A DNA stretch of 64,000 bases from Ignavibacteriaceae bacterium (GTDB lineage: Bacteria > Bacteroidota > Ignavibacteria > Ignavibacteriales > Ignavibacteriaceae). The translations under genes were made by a program, and so were the position numbers. The first letter of the stretch is position 1, and each line of letters begins with the position of its first letter. This document shows positions 26,253 to 35,235 of the stretch, piece after piece. The stretch is taken from contig JALNZG010000004.1 in assembly GCA_023229425.1 (NCBI GenBank), positions 124,001 to 188,000 on the forward strand, in the 5' to 3' direction. A model generated the notes under the pieces. The model had not been told where the DNA came from. It worked only from the letters and a program-made list of their open reading frames with translations, and made no database searches.

Positions 26253-27101
26253 ATGGTACTATTTTTAATTAAAGAAGCAATCCGTTCAAACCGAAGAGCG
26301 AAGTTATCGTTCTTTTTTTCTTTAAGTTCAACTACCGTTGGCTTATTATTGATTGCTGTTTCGCTATTATCCGTAGATATCTCTCATTCGATAGAAACCT
26401 ACTTGCAAAATCAATTTGAAGTACAAGTCTATTTGAAAGAAGGATTAACGGAAGTTCAGAAAGAAAATCTAAAAAGTAATTTGAAAAAACTTAATAATGT
26501 TCAATCAATTGAGTTTATTTCAAAAGAAAAAGCTGCTGAAAAATTTGTAAAAGACACTGGTGAAGATTTTAGAACTATTCTTGACTATAATCCTTTGCCA
26601 GCTAGTTTTATTATTAGAACAACGAGCGGAGGAAATATAAATTTCCCATCTCTATTAAAAAGTATAAAAAAGTTTAGTGAAGTTGATGATGCAGTATTCC
26701 CAAATGCTATTTACCAAAAAATGCTCTTTTATTTAAAAACATTTCAAAAATATATCACAGGGCTTGGAATTCTTCTCTCATTAATTGCGTTTTACGTCAT
26801 TTTTTCGACAATTCGTTTAATTATTGAAAGTAGGAAAGAAGAAATTGAGACGATGAAATTAGTCGGTGGGTCACTTTTCACTATTAAATTTCCGCTTTTA
26901 TTAAACGGGATGATTATCGGATTCCTTTCCGGTTTTTTAGCGATTTCTATCCTTTATGCTTCTGAGATTTTTATTAGAGATTATTTTTTTAGTCAATTGC
27001 CTAATCTTTTGAATAATACTTTTGTTTTATTAATTTTGGGCCCAGCATTGGGGTTAGTCAGTAGTCTCGTCGCCTCATGGAAAATCTCCTTAAAATTGTG
27101 A
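26253..27101 (+). CDS. ftsX: Cell-division protein FtsX
   Basis: FtsX is the integral membrane half of the FtsEX complex that activates periplasmic murein hydrolases during division. It has 282 residues. An N-terminal TM (about 20-42) is followed by an extracytoplasmic domain (FEVQVYLKEGLTE through SFIIRT) and three C-terminal TMs, with IESRKEEIETMKLVG marking the cytoplasmic coupling loop. The ATPase gene ftsE, usually immediately upstream, is absent. Two lipoproteins precede it instead. Confidence 0.9.
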   Translation: MVLFLIKEAIRSNRRAKLSFFFSLSSTTVGLLLIAVSLLSVDISHSIETYLQNQFEVQVYLKEGLTEVQKENLKSNLKKLNNVQSIEFISKEKAAEKFVKDTGEDFRTILDYNPLPASFIIRTTSGGNINFPSLLKSIKKFSEVDDAVFPNAIYQKMLFYLKTFQKYITGLGILLSLIAFYVIFSTIRLIIESRKEEIETMKLVGGSLFTIKFPLLLNGMIIGFLSGFLAISILYASEIFIRDYFFSQLPNLLNNTFVLLILGPALGLVSSLVASWKISLKL

Positions 27102-27169
27102 TTAGGAACTTTTGTCGAGTTATTGCTATTTACTATCTTAACATATAAAATTTGGGAAAATAATTGCAA

Positions 27170-27688
27170 ATGAAAGTTTATTTCTTTTTTATCTCTTTAC
27201 TCGTTTTAGGTGTTCAGAATTTTGCTCAATCAAACGATACAAAAATCGGTATTGATTATGGGATGTTAAAACAAAGTCCGCAAGGTGCAGTTTATGATTA
27301 TTCCGATCCTCAATCTGTAAATATTAAAGTTGCTGTGTGGGGTAATGTAAGATTCCCCGGCAGATATATAGTCCCGGAATATACAAACGCAAAAGACCTT
27401 CTTTCATACGCTGGTGGACCTACAGACGCAGCATTATTGGAAGATTTAAGGATTTATCGAATAAAAGAAGATTCTAGTCAAGAGTTCATCTCCTTTAATT
27501 ATAATGATATGCTTTGGTCAAAAGACCCCAAAAAAGTTTCACCTACTCCTCAAATTAAAGCTGGTGATGTACTTTTAGCGCCTGGCGAACCTCGTTGGTA
27601 CTCAAGAGATTATCTTTCGATATCGCTTTCAATTGTATCAACATTAATTTCATTAGCAATTTTAATTTTAAATATTGTCCGCAAATAG
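27170..27688 (+). CDS. Small SLBB-domain polysaccharide export protein
   Basis: This 172-residue protein has a signal peptide (to QNFAQ), a single SLBB-like domain (AVWGNVRFPGRYIVPEYTN, then LLSYAGGPT) and a C-terminal TM helix (about 145-168). It resembles a shortened Wza-type protein. I start at ATG 27170; the TTG two codons earlier is less likely. It lies directly upstream of the Wzc-like kinase, so it probably contributes to the same envelope-spanning exporter. Confidence 0.78.
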   Translation: MKVYFFFISLLVLGVQNFAQSNDTKIGIDYGMLKQSPQGAVYDYSDPQSVNIKVAVWGNVRFPGRYIVPEYTNAKDLLSYAGGPTDAALLEDLRIYRIKEDSSQEFISFNYNDMLWSKDPKKVSPTPQIKAGDVLLAPGEPRWYSRDYLSISLSIVSTLISLAILILNIVRK

Positions 27689-27705
27689 TTTAAGGTTTTT
27701 TTTAT

Positions 27706-29940
27706 ATGAGTAGCAATTCTGTTGAAGTTCGTGAGCAAGGATTAGGGCATTATTATAATATCCTTATAGATAATCTTTTTCCATTTATTCTTATATCGGT
27801 TGTGGCTATTGTTGTTGCAATAGTTTATGCCATCAGTTCAATAAATATTTATAAATCAACAACCGTTCTGAAAATAAGTAAACCTTCGGGTAATATTTTG
27901 AATTCACCGCTAATGCCGGAATTTCAAGATTTTGGAAGCGATAGATTTATAGCTAACGAAATTGAGGTACTGAAGAGTTATAAGGTTCGTGAAATAGCGG
28001 CTAATGCATTGATAGATAGTTTCAAAGCAATTAATCGAATTGACAGTTTTAAGGTTTTGGTACAATCAGCCTCCAAATTAACTAGTGACAAAGCAAAACT
28101 ACTTGATAATGATCAAATTGCATCCATACTTTCAAGTAATGTAACGATTGAACAAAAACGGGGATTAGATATTGTAGAAATTTCTTCCCAAAGCCCTTCT
28201 CCTTTTGAGGCTTCATTAATTGCCAATCTGTATGCCCAAGCTTATAAGACCCTAAACTTGGAGTTTAACAGAAACCAGCTTACCCTTGTTAAAGCTTTTC
28301 TCTTAGACCAAAAAAATGAAAAACTTTCCCAATTAAATAGTTCCGAAGAGCTTTTAAAAACTTTTCAGGAAAAAGGTGGTATTATTGCTCTGGATGATCA
28401 GGCAAAAGAGCTAATCACTCAACTTTCAAAATTTGAAGCTGATCGAAATCTTGCCAAGATGGAATTGGCTATTTCTGACAAAACCTTAAAACAATACAAA
28501 GAAGAATTGCGCAAACAAGACCCGCAATTGACTGCTTATTTAGAAAATTTTTCATCCGAAGAATATCTGAAAAATTTGCAAACAGAATTGGCACGACTTG
28601 AAGTTAATCGCGATATCGCTCTTATAAGTTCAAAAGATAAAACGGTTGATAGTCAGACTATTAAAGATTATGATGCCAAAATAAAAGAGCTCCGGAATAA
28701 GTTAAAAAGTAAAATTGAAGGATTTAAAACGAGTATTTTGGCAAGCAGCCCTGAAGAAGTTAAGTTGATTACAAAAAACGTTATAGAAGAAGAGATAAAA
28801 AGTCAATCTCTTGAAATTAAAGTGAAGAATCTTGACGAAATTGTTAAATCATACGATACGAAATTTAATCAACTTCCGAAATCAGCTATCGAATATGCAC
28901 GCCTTCAACGTGGAAGAGAATCTCTTGAAAAACTCTATATTCTCGTTGAAGAAAAATATCAAGAAGCAGTTATTAATGAACAGTCTCAGCCCGGGAATGT
29001 AATTATTATTGACCGCGCCCGCAGACCTGCTTCTCCGGCTAAACCAAATAGACTACTTATCATTTTGGTAGGAACAATTTTGGGCTTTGGTTTTGGACTT
29101 GGTTATGCATTCCTCCGAAATTATTTTGATAACACCGTTAAAACTCCGGAAGATTTAAAAGATAAGAATATTAATGTTATTGGTTGGGTTCCTCAAATTC
29201 AATCACTTGATAAATCAATTTCAAAAGATATAGAATTTATCATTTATAATAAGCCTGATTCAGTTCCAAGTGAAGCGTTTAGAGCATTACGAACAAGAGT
29301 TCAATTCTCGAAGGTCGATCAAGGAAATATGAAAGTCATTCATATCACGTCTTCTACTCCAGGTGAAGGGAAAACACTTATAGCTTCAAACTTAGCTGGA
29401 AGTTTTGCTCAAGCGAATCACAAAACTCTTTTACTTGATTGCGATTTGCGAAAACCAAGAGTACATACGGTTTTCGGAATGACCAGACAACCCGGTTTAG
29501 TTGAATATCTTTTTGATCAAGTTGATTTAAAAACCATTATAAAACATTCGAAACTAGCGAATCTTGATGTCATAACCGTTGGCACAATCCCGCCAAACCC
29601 GGCTGAAATGCTTGGGTCAAAGAAAATGCAGGACTTTATTGATCTTATGAAGACTATGTATGATTATATCATTATCGATTCTCCTCCGATTATTTCCGTA
29701 ACTGATTCAGAAATAATTGCAGCATATTGTGATGCAGTTTACCTTGTCGTTTCTGCAAACTATACTGAGTTCGATCTCTTGGATAAAGCTTTGGATATAA
29801 TTAAAAACGGTAATGTAAATTTCGTCGGCACCATTCTTAATAATTTCGTTTTCAAGAATTCTTACGGTTCATATTATAAATATTACTACTACTATTATAA
29901 CCGGGAAAAAGAAGGAACACGGTCCAAAACAACAACATAA
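27706..29940 (+). CDS. Wzc-like polysaccharide co-polymerase/tyrosine autokinase
   Basis: This 744-residue inner-membrane protein has a Wzz domain with TM1 (about 24-46), a long coiled-coil periplasmic section (about 190-400), a GNVR-like region, TM2 (about 448-468) and a cytoplasmic BY-kinase domain. The Walker A sequence is TPGEGKT with K556, Walker A' is LLLDCDLRKPR, and Walker B is YIIIDSPP. The tail has nine tyrosines between residues 720 and 731, the usual autophosphorylation cluster. It controls chain length and export of a surface polysaccharide. No matching Wzb phosphatase is seen in the window. Confidence 0.93.
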   Translation: MSSNSVEVREQGLGHYYNILIDNLFPFILISVVAIVVAIVYAISSINIYKSTTVLKISKPSGNILNSPLMPEFQDFGSDRFIANEIEVLKSYKVREIAANALIDSFKAINRIDSFKVLVQSASKLTSDKAKLLDNDQIASILSSNVTIEQKRGLDIVEISSQSPSPFEASLIANLYAQAYKTLNLEFNRNQLTLVKAFLLDQKNEKLSQLNSSEELLKTFQEKGGIIALDDQAKELITQLSKFEADRNLAKMELAISDKTLKQYKEELRKQDPQLTAYLENFSSEEYLKNLQTELARLEVNRDIALISSKDKTVDSQTIKDYDAKIKELRNKLKSKIEGFKTSILASSPEEVKLITKNVIEEEIKSQSLEIKVKNLDEIVKSYDTKFNQLPKSAIEYARLQRGRESLEKLYILVEEKYQEAVINEQSQPGNVIIIDRARRPASPAKPNRLLIILVGTILGFGFGLGYAFLRNYFDNTVKTPEDLKDKNINVIGWVPQIQSLDKSISKDIEFIIYNKPDSVPSEAFRALRTRVQFSKVDQGNMKVIHITSSTPGEGKTLIASNLAGSFAQANHKTLLLDCDLRKPRVHTVFGMTRQPGLVEYLFDQVDLKTIIKHSKLANLDVITVGTIPPNPAEMLGSKKMQDFIDLMKTMYDYIIIDSPPIISVTDSEIIAAYCDAVYLVVSANYTEFDLLDKALDIIKNGNVNFVGTILNNFVFKNSYGSYYKYYYYYYNREKEGTRSKTTT

Positions 29941-29989
29941 ATAAAGTTGGAAATTTTAATTCATATCAAAATCAATTAGGAATACTTTT

Positions 29990-31573
29990 CTGGAAAAAGA
30001 TATTTTTAGAATTAGTAAGAGAAAACCACTTCTCATTTATTTTTTAGGGATATTCTTTTTCTCCATGCTTTTTTCTTGGCGGACTTTTGCTCAAGAAGAA
30101 AAAATTGACAATGCTTTCCCTGCTAAAACCCAATCCGCCGGATATATTGATCCGGATTCCTATTTTGTTGGACCCGGGGATAGCCTTCTTATTTTAATAA
30201 AAGGATTGGATGAAATTGTATGGAAAGTAAGCATCAACCATGAAGGGGCAATTTACATTCCGCGAGTTGGTGAAGTCAATTTAAAATCTAATTCATTGTC
30301 TGATGCAAAAAAGAAGATAGAAAATTCAATTAGAAAATTTTTCAAGAATGTTGAAGTTTTTATTTCATTAGCAGAAATACGAAAAATTAAAGTTGGGCTT
30401 TTTGGCGATGTAAGGAAATCTAGCATTATCTCTCTTCCCGCCAACGTGCATCTTAGTGATCTAATTATAAATTCGGAACTTCTAAATCCTTCCGCAGATT
30501 TGAGAAATATTAAAATTATTAGTGACAATAATCGGGTTAGTTATTATGATTTCGTTTCCTTTATTCGTAAGAATGAAAAGAATCAAAATCCTTTCTTGAA
30601 TGAAGGAGATTTTGTTTTTGTCGATAAAGGGGACAAAACTATTTTAATTCTTGGTAATGTGAAATTCTCTGCCACTTACAATTTTAAACAAAATGAAACA
30701 GCTTTCGATGCTATAAATCTAGCCGGAGGACTTTTGACCAATGCTAAAAAAGATTCTCTCGAGGTCATTCGCTTTGCCAATGATAATAAGACTCAAAAAA
30801 GTTTTTTCATCTCTATTGATGAATCCAAAAAATTCCTTCTTCAAAATAAAGACAAGTTAATTGTACGGAGTCTTCCTGAATTTTTGTTGGATGAAATAGT
30901 AACGGTTGAGGGTTTTGTTAAGTATCCGGGAGTATATAAAATTATAGATGGTGAAACTAGATTAAGTGAAATTATTCATCTTGCCGGTGGCTTTTTACCT
31001 AAAGCGTCTTTGTCTGATGCTGCATTATTTCGCAGAACACAAAGTGATACTACGGATATCGAATTTGAAAGATTAAAAATTCTTGCTCGAAAAGATATGA
31101 CAGATGATGAATATGATTATCTTAAAGCAAAAGCGCGTCAACCAAAAGGAAAAGTTGTAGTTAATTTTCAAGAAATATTTGAGAAGAATAATTTAAACGA
31201 AGATATCTTCCTTCGTAAAAACGATGTAATTCTTGTTCCCGAAAAAAGAGATTATATCAATTTGATTGGGCAGGTTGTTCAACCGGGAAAAATTCCTTTT
31301 GATAAAAATCTTAAAGTGGAAGATTATATTCTTTTAGCCGGAGGTTTTGGCTGGCGCGCAATAGAATCTGATGTACGCGTTGTCAGGGCAAATTCAGGAG
31401 AATGGATTGACGAAGACGATGTAGAAATATTATATCCTGGCGATATCATCTGGATACCGGAAGATCCTCCGCCTCCAAAGTTTTGGGATTTCACAAAAGA
31501 TGCTTTGTTTATCATTGGACAGGTTGCAACGGTTGTAACTGCGGCTGTCGCTATTATTGTTAGCTCGAGGTAA
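29990..31573 (+). CDS. Wza-like multi-SLBB polysaccharide export protein (probable CTG start)
   Basis: The protein has a poly_export domain (GPGDSLLILIKG...VSINHEGAIYIPRVG), about four SLBB-like repeats (for example VEGFVKYPGVYKI and LIGQVVQPGKIPF) and a C-terminal TM helix. The first ATG (30065) leaves only a fragment of signal sequence, MLFSWRTFAQ. The frame is open back to 29957. From CTG 29990, eight bases after an AGGA ribosome binding site, it encodes a full signal peptide: KRK, then a hydrophobic core ending TFAQ. I therefore prefer the CTG start (527 residues); the ATG form would have 502. Neither is proven. Confidence 0.8.
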   Translation: MEKDIFRISKRKPLLIYFLGIFFFSMLFSWRTFAQEEKIDNAFPAKTQSAGYIDPDSYFVGPGDSLLILIKGLDEIVWKVSINHEGAIYIPRVGEVNLKSNSLSDAKKKIENSIRKFFKNVEVFISLAEIRKIKVGLFGDVRKSSIISLPANVHLSDLIINSELLNPSADLRNIKIISDNNRVSYYDFVSFIRKNEKNQNPFLNEGDFVFVDKGDKTILILGNVKFSATYNFKQNETAFDAINLAGGLLTNAKKDSLEVIRFANDNKTQKSFFISIDESKKFLLQNKDKLIVRSLPEFLLDEIVTVEGFVKYPGVYKIIDGETRLSEIIHLAGGFLPKASLSDAALFRRTQSDTTDIEFERLKILARKDMTDDEYDYLKAKARQPKGKVVVNFQEIFEKNNLNEDIFLRKNDVILVPEKRDYINLIGQVVQPGKIPFDKNLKVEDYILLAGGFGWRAIESDVRVVRANSGEWIDEDDVEILYPGDIIWIPEDPPPPKFWDFTKDALFIIGQVATVVTAAVAIIVSSR

Positions 31574-31576
31574 CCA

Positions 31577-32722
31577 TTGACTTTCCATCAATTATTGCAA
31601 ATTGCATTTGTGCAACGAAAAAAAATTACTTCTATAACTTTTTTTGGTACTGTTTTTTACGTTTTATTTTTAGTAATAGTTTACCCGATAACCTTTTCCT
31701 CAAAAATTTCGATATTACCACCTGAAAAAAACAACACCAATGGGCTATCAAGTTTACTGCAGGCTTCCGAAATTATAGGGATGCAAGGTCTAAATATGTC
31801 GGGTGCAAATTCTCAACTCTATGCAGAGATTATTAAAAGCCGAACTGCTGCGGAATATGTGGTTTCAAAATTAAACTTATTTGATTATTTAAATGCAGAA
31901 ACGAAAGAAGAAGCATCATACAAATTGATGAAACTCCTTTCAATTGAAGTTACAAAAGAAGGGATAATCGAATTTTCGGTACCAGTCTCAACATCACTAT
32001 TTGGTAGAATCTTATCTCAAACAGATTCTATTCGCAATCTCTCAGCGAGCGTTTCTAATACTTATGCTGAAGCGTTGGATAAAATCAATCGCGAAAAACT
32101 TTCGAGCAAAGCAAAGAAAGCGCGGGTTTATATAGAAGTACAATTGAAGGAAATAAAAACACAACTAGATACTTCCGAAAATGCTTTAATGGAATTTCAA
32201 AAAAAGAACAAAACCATTTCTTTACCCGAACAAATGAAAGCCGGTATTGAAACTGCAGCAAAAATAAAAAGTGAGATGATTTCTTCAGAAATTAATTTAG
32301 GATTGCTGACAAAAAATTTAAATGAAAATAATCCGTCAATTATTTCTTTGCGCTCAAAGCATCTGCAATTAAAAGAACAACTCCAAAAGCTAGAATCTTT
32401 AAACCAAGACATCTTATTATCTTTTTCAGATGTACCAACTTTGGCAGCTAAATTATCAAGCCTTGTAAGAGATGTTAAAATATATAATGAAGTTTATTTG
32501 ATGTTGCAACAGCAATATTTTAAAGAAAAAATTCAAGAAAACAGAGACCTTCCAACGGTAGATATTCTTGATGAAGCGATCCCTCCGGAAAAACCATCAT
32601 CTCCTCGTATAGTATTTTCGACTCTACTCGCTGTAGTTTTTATATTTCTTTTTTCTTTGCTTATTTCAGTTTTCCAAACAAAAGAAATGTTCAAATACTT
32701 TGATAGGAGCATAAAAGCATGA
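31577..32722 (+). CDS. Wzz-type chain-length determinant protein (no kinase domain)
   Basis: This 381-residue inner-membrane protein has TM1 near residues 20-40, a periplasmic domain with coiled coil (about 165-290), a proline-rich PPEKPSSP motif and TM2 (about 345-365). This is the Wzz/GumC layout without the Wzc kinase. It starts with TTG, with GAGG about eight bases upstream and no good ATG nearby. It follows the Wza-like gene by three bases and overlaps the UXS gene by four. It probably sets O-antigen or exopolysaccharide length. Confidence 0.86.
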   Translation: MTFHQLLQIAFVQRKKITSITFFGTVFYVLFLVIVYPITFSSKISILPPEKNNTNGLSSLLQASEIIGMQGLNMSGANSQLYAEIIKSRTAAEYVVSKLNLFDYLNAETKEEASYKLMKLLSIEVTKEGIIEFSVPVSTSLFGRILSQTDSIRNLSASVSNTYAEALDKINREKLSSKAKKARVYIEVQLKEIKTQLDTSENALMEFQKKNKTISLPEQMKAGIETAAKIKSEMISSEINLGLLTKNLNENNPSIISLRSKHLQLKEQLQKLESLNQDILLSFSDVPTLAAKLSSLVRDVKIYNEVYLMLQQQYFKEKIQENRDLPTVDILDEAIPPEKPSSPRIVFSTLLAVVFIFLFSLLISVFQTKEMFKYFDRSIKA

Positions 32723-33657
32723 GCCAAAAAACTGCAGTTGTAACCGGTGGGGCTGGTTTTTTGGGTTCGCATCTATGCGATAGATTGTTGTTGGAGGGAA
32801 TGAAAGTCGTTTGCATTGATAATCTTTTAACCGGAAATCTTAATAACATTAGTCATTTATTCGGCAATGAAAATTTTTCTTTTGTAAAACACGATATTAC
32901 AAATTTTATTTTTGTTCCCGGAAAAGTTGATTACATTTTGCATTTTGCATCACCGGCGAGTCCAATTGATTATTTAAAACTCCCAATTCAAACTTTAAAA
33001 GTCGGCTCTTTAGGAACGCATAAAGTATTAGGATTAGCTAAAGAAAAGAACGCTCGAATTCTCTTAGCCTCAACTTCAGAAGTTTATGGCGATCCTGAAA
33101 TTCATCCACAGGAGGAAACCTATTGGGGAAACGTAAATCCAATTGGTCCCCGCGGTGTGTATGATGAAGCGAAGCGTTTCGCCGAAGCAATAACCATGGC
33201 GTATAATCGTTATCATGGTGTAGAAACTCGCATTGTTCGTATTTTTAATACGTATGGACCCCGTATGCGCCTGGACGACGGACGAGCGTTACCTGCATTT
33301 GTAGGTCAAGCGTTACGCGGAGAAGATATAACTGTTTTTGGAGATGGCTCACAGACACGTAGTTTTTGTTATGTCTCTGATTTAGTTGAAGGAATTTATC
33401 GGCTGCTGCTTTCCGATGAAGTTGAACCTGTGAACATTGGTAATCCGGATGAAATAACGATTCAACAATTTGCTGAAGAAGTATTAAAAATAATGGGCTC
33501 AAAAAGCAAAATTATTTACCAACCCTTACCTCAAGATGATCCAAAAGTGCGGCAACCAAATATTGAAAAAGCCAAACGTATTTTAGGTTGGCAGCCAAAA
33601 GTGGGGCGTGCAGAAGGATTGAAAATAACAATTAACTTTTTTAAATCTAAAATTTAA
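32719..33657 (+). CDS. UDP-glucuronate decarboxylase (UDP-xylose synthase)
   Basis: This 312-residue extended SDR has the NAD-binding GGAGFLGSHL, the diagnostic HFASPASP, catalytic YDEAK in RGVYDEAKRFAE, and RIFNTYGPRMRLDDGR. The pattern is the one for UXS enzymes, which convert UDP-glucuronate to UDP-xylose via a 4-keto intermediate. It overlaps the wzz stop (ATGA) and is followed by a flippase. UDP-xylose is thus a likely precursor for the surface polysaccharide. Confidence 0.9.
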   Translation: MSQKTAVVTGGAGFLGSHLCDRLLLEGMKVVCIDNLLTGNLNNISHLFGNENFSFVKHDITNFIFVPGKVDYILHFASPASPIDYLKLPIQTLKVGSLGTHKVLGLAKEKNARILLASTSEVYGDPEIHPQEETYWGNVNPIGPRGVYDEAKRFAEAITMAYNRYHGVETRIVRIFNTYGPRMRLDDGRALPAFVGQALRGEDITVFGDGSQTRSFCYVSDLVEGIYRLLLSDEVEPVNIGNPDEITIQQFAEEVLKIMGSKSKIIYQPLPQDDPKVRQPNIEKAKRILGWQPKVGRAEGLKITINFFKSKI

Positions 33658-33665
33658 CCAAACGA

Positions 33666-35201
33666 ATGTCGGAAAAAACATTTAGTACCATCGCAGGAGC
33701 TTCACTTCTTTTAGTTGCTTTTAATATGGTGGGAAAGGGGTTGGGGTTTATTCGAGAAATAGTATTTGCTAATTATTACGGACTTACTAAAGATTTTGAC
33801 ATTTACTTAATAGGGGCAGTTATTCCAGTGGTTTTAAATTCGATAATTCTGTTTATCGGGCAAAATTTTTTCATCCCCTCTTATCAAAAAATCTCAATCG
33901 GAAATAAAGCTGAAGGTAAAAAATTTTTTACTATTTCTCTTATTCTTTTCACTCTTTTCGGTAGTTTATTAACAGTTGGGATTTTTTTTTGCAGTGAACA
34001 GTTTGTCGGATTTTTTATCAGAAATTTGATTGAACAAAAAACTATCGCTATAAAAATTTTTCAACTTTCATTATTAACTCTTCCATTCAATTCCGCTATT
34101 GCAATCTTAATAGCTTTCCTTCAAGCTGAATTTGAGTTTAAATCTTCAGTCATTTCATATCTTTTCCCGAATGTCGTAATAATTGTAATGGTTTTCTTTT
34201 TTATCCATCTGTTCGGAATTTTTGCAATACCCATTGGAACTTTAACGGGAACAATTTTACAATTTGGGTATTTAGTTTATATAGTAAACCATAAAAAAAC
34301 TTTCGCTAGATTTGATAAAAGTATTCTTGTTAATGTTATAAAAAATTTCGGAGGATTTTTAGGATTCACGATATTAATCGAAATAATGGGGCAGTTTTTT
34401 GTTCTTATCGACCGTTACTTTTATTCATCGGTTCCGCAAGGTAGTATCGCAGCTTTAAATTATGCTTTCAACGTATTCGTATTGCCGATAACTATTTTTA
34501 CATTCGCTTTTTCAACAGTAATTTTTCCAAAATTTTCGTTTCATTCCTCGAAAGACAATCTATTTAAACAATTTGTAAAAGCACTCAACATAAATACATT
34601 TATTGCTCTTCCAATTACTTTGATTTTTCTTTTCTATGGTGATGTACTTATTCAATTATTTTTTCAACGTGGAAATTTTCAATTCTCTGATACAGAGAAA
34701 ACATTCACACTTTTAAAAATATTTTCACTTAGTTTAGTTTTTTATTCCGGTTATGCAATATTAAATAAATTGATTTACAGTATTGGTAAGTTGAAAATGT
34801 TGGCTGTTATCCAAGTTTCAGCCATATTATTAAAACTAATTTTAAACTTTTCATTTGTAAATACTTATGCTCAGAATGGATTGGCGTTAAGTTCAGCAAT
34901 TAGTTTTATCTTTTTTTTTGTCAGCGGAATACTGGTGGTTAAAAGATATTTCAAAGGTATGATATTTCAAGAAACTATTCTTGAATTTGGTTTGAATTTA
35001 TTAAACGGAGTATTTTCTTACTTATTAGTTTGGTTTATCTTCACAATTGGAAAAATCAATTGGGAGTATGAAACGATTATTAAGATTAGTTTATTTGTTT
35101 GTATTTATATTCTTAATTCCAAAGTTATCAAACAAAACACATATAATTTGTTAGAAGAAAACATAATACTCTTAAAAGGATTAATAGTAGATAAAAAATG
35201 A
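33666..35201 (+). CDS. MurJ/MviN-type lipid-linked oligosaccharide flippase
   Basis: This 511-residue integral membrane protein has about 13-14 hydrophobic helices. It begins with the MviN-type segment FNMVGKGLGFIREIVFANYYG and has an RYFYSSVPQGSIAALNYA loop. Family members flip lipid II or other undecaprenyl-linked sugars. Its place among polysaccharide genes suggests it is the O-unit flippase (Wzx role) and not the housekeeping MurJ. That is an inference from context. Confidence 0.82.
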   Translation: MSEKTFSTIAGASLLLVAFNMVGKGLGFIREIVFANYYGLTKDFDIYLIGAVIPVVLNSIILFIGQNFFIPSYQKISIGNKAEGKKFFTISLILFTLFGSLLTVGIFFCSEQFVGFFIRNLIEQKTIAIKIFQLSLLTLPFNSAIAILIAFLQAEFEFKSSVISYLFPNVVIIVMVFFFIHLFGIFAIPIGTLTGTILQFGYLVYIVNHKKTFARFDKSILVNVIKNFGGFLGFTILIEIMGQFFVLIDRYFYSSVPQGSIAALNYAFNVFVLPITIFTFAFSTVIFPKFSFHSSKDNLFKQFVKALNINTFIALPITLIFLFYGDVLIQLFFQRGNFQFSDTEKTFTLLKIFSLSLVFYSGYAILNKLIYSIGKLKMLAVIQVSAILLKLILNFSFVNTYAQNGLALSSAISFIFFFVSGILVVKRYFKGMIFQETILEFGLNLLNGVFSYLLVWFIFTIGKINWEYETIIKISLFVCIYILNSKVIKQNTYNLLEENIILLKGLIVDKK

Positions 35202-35235
35202 ACAATGCTATTCGTAATTACTTCGGAAATTAAAA

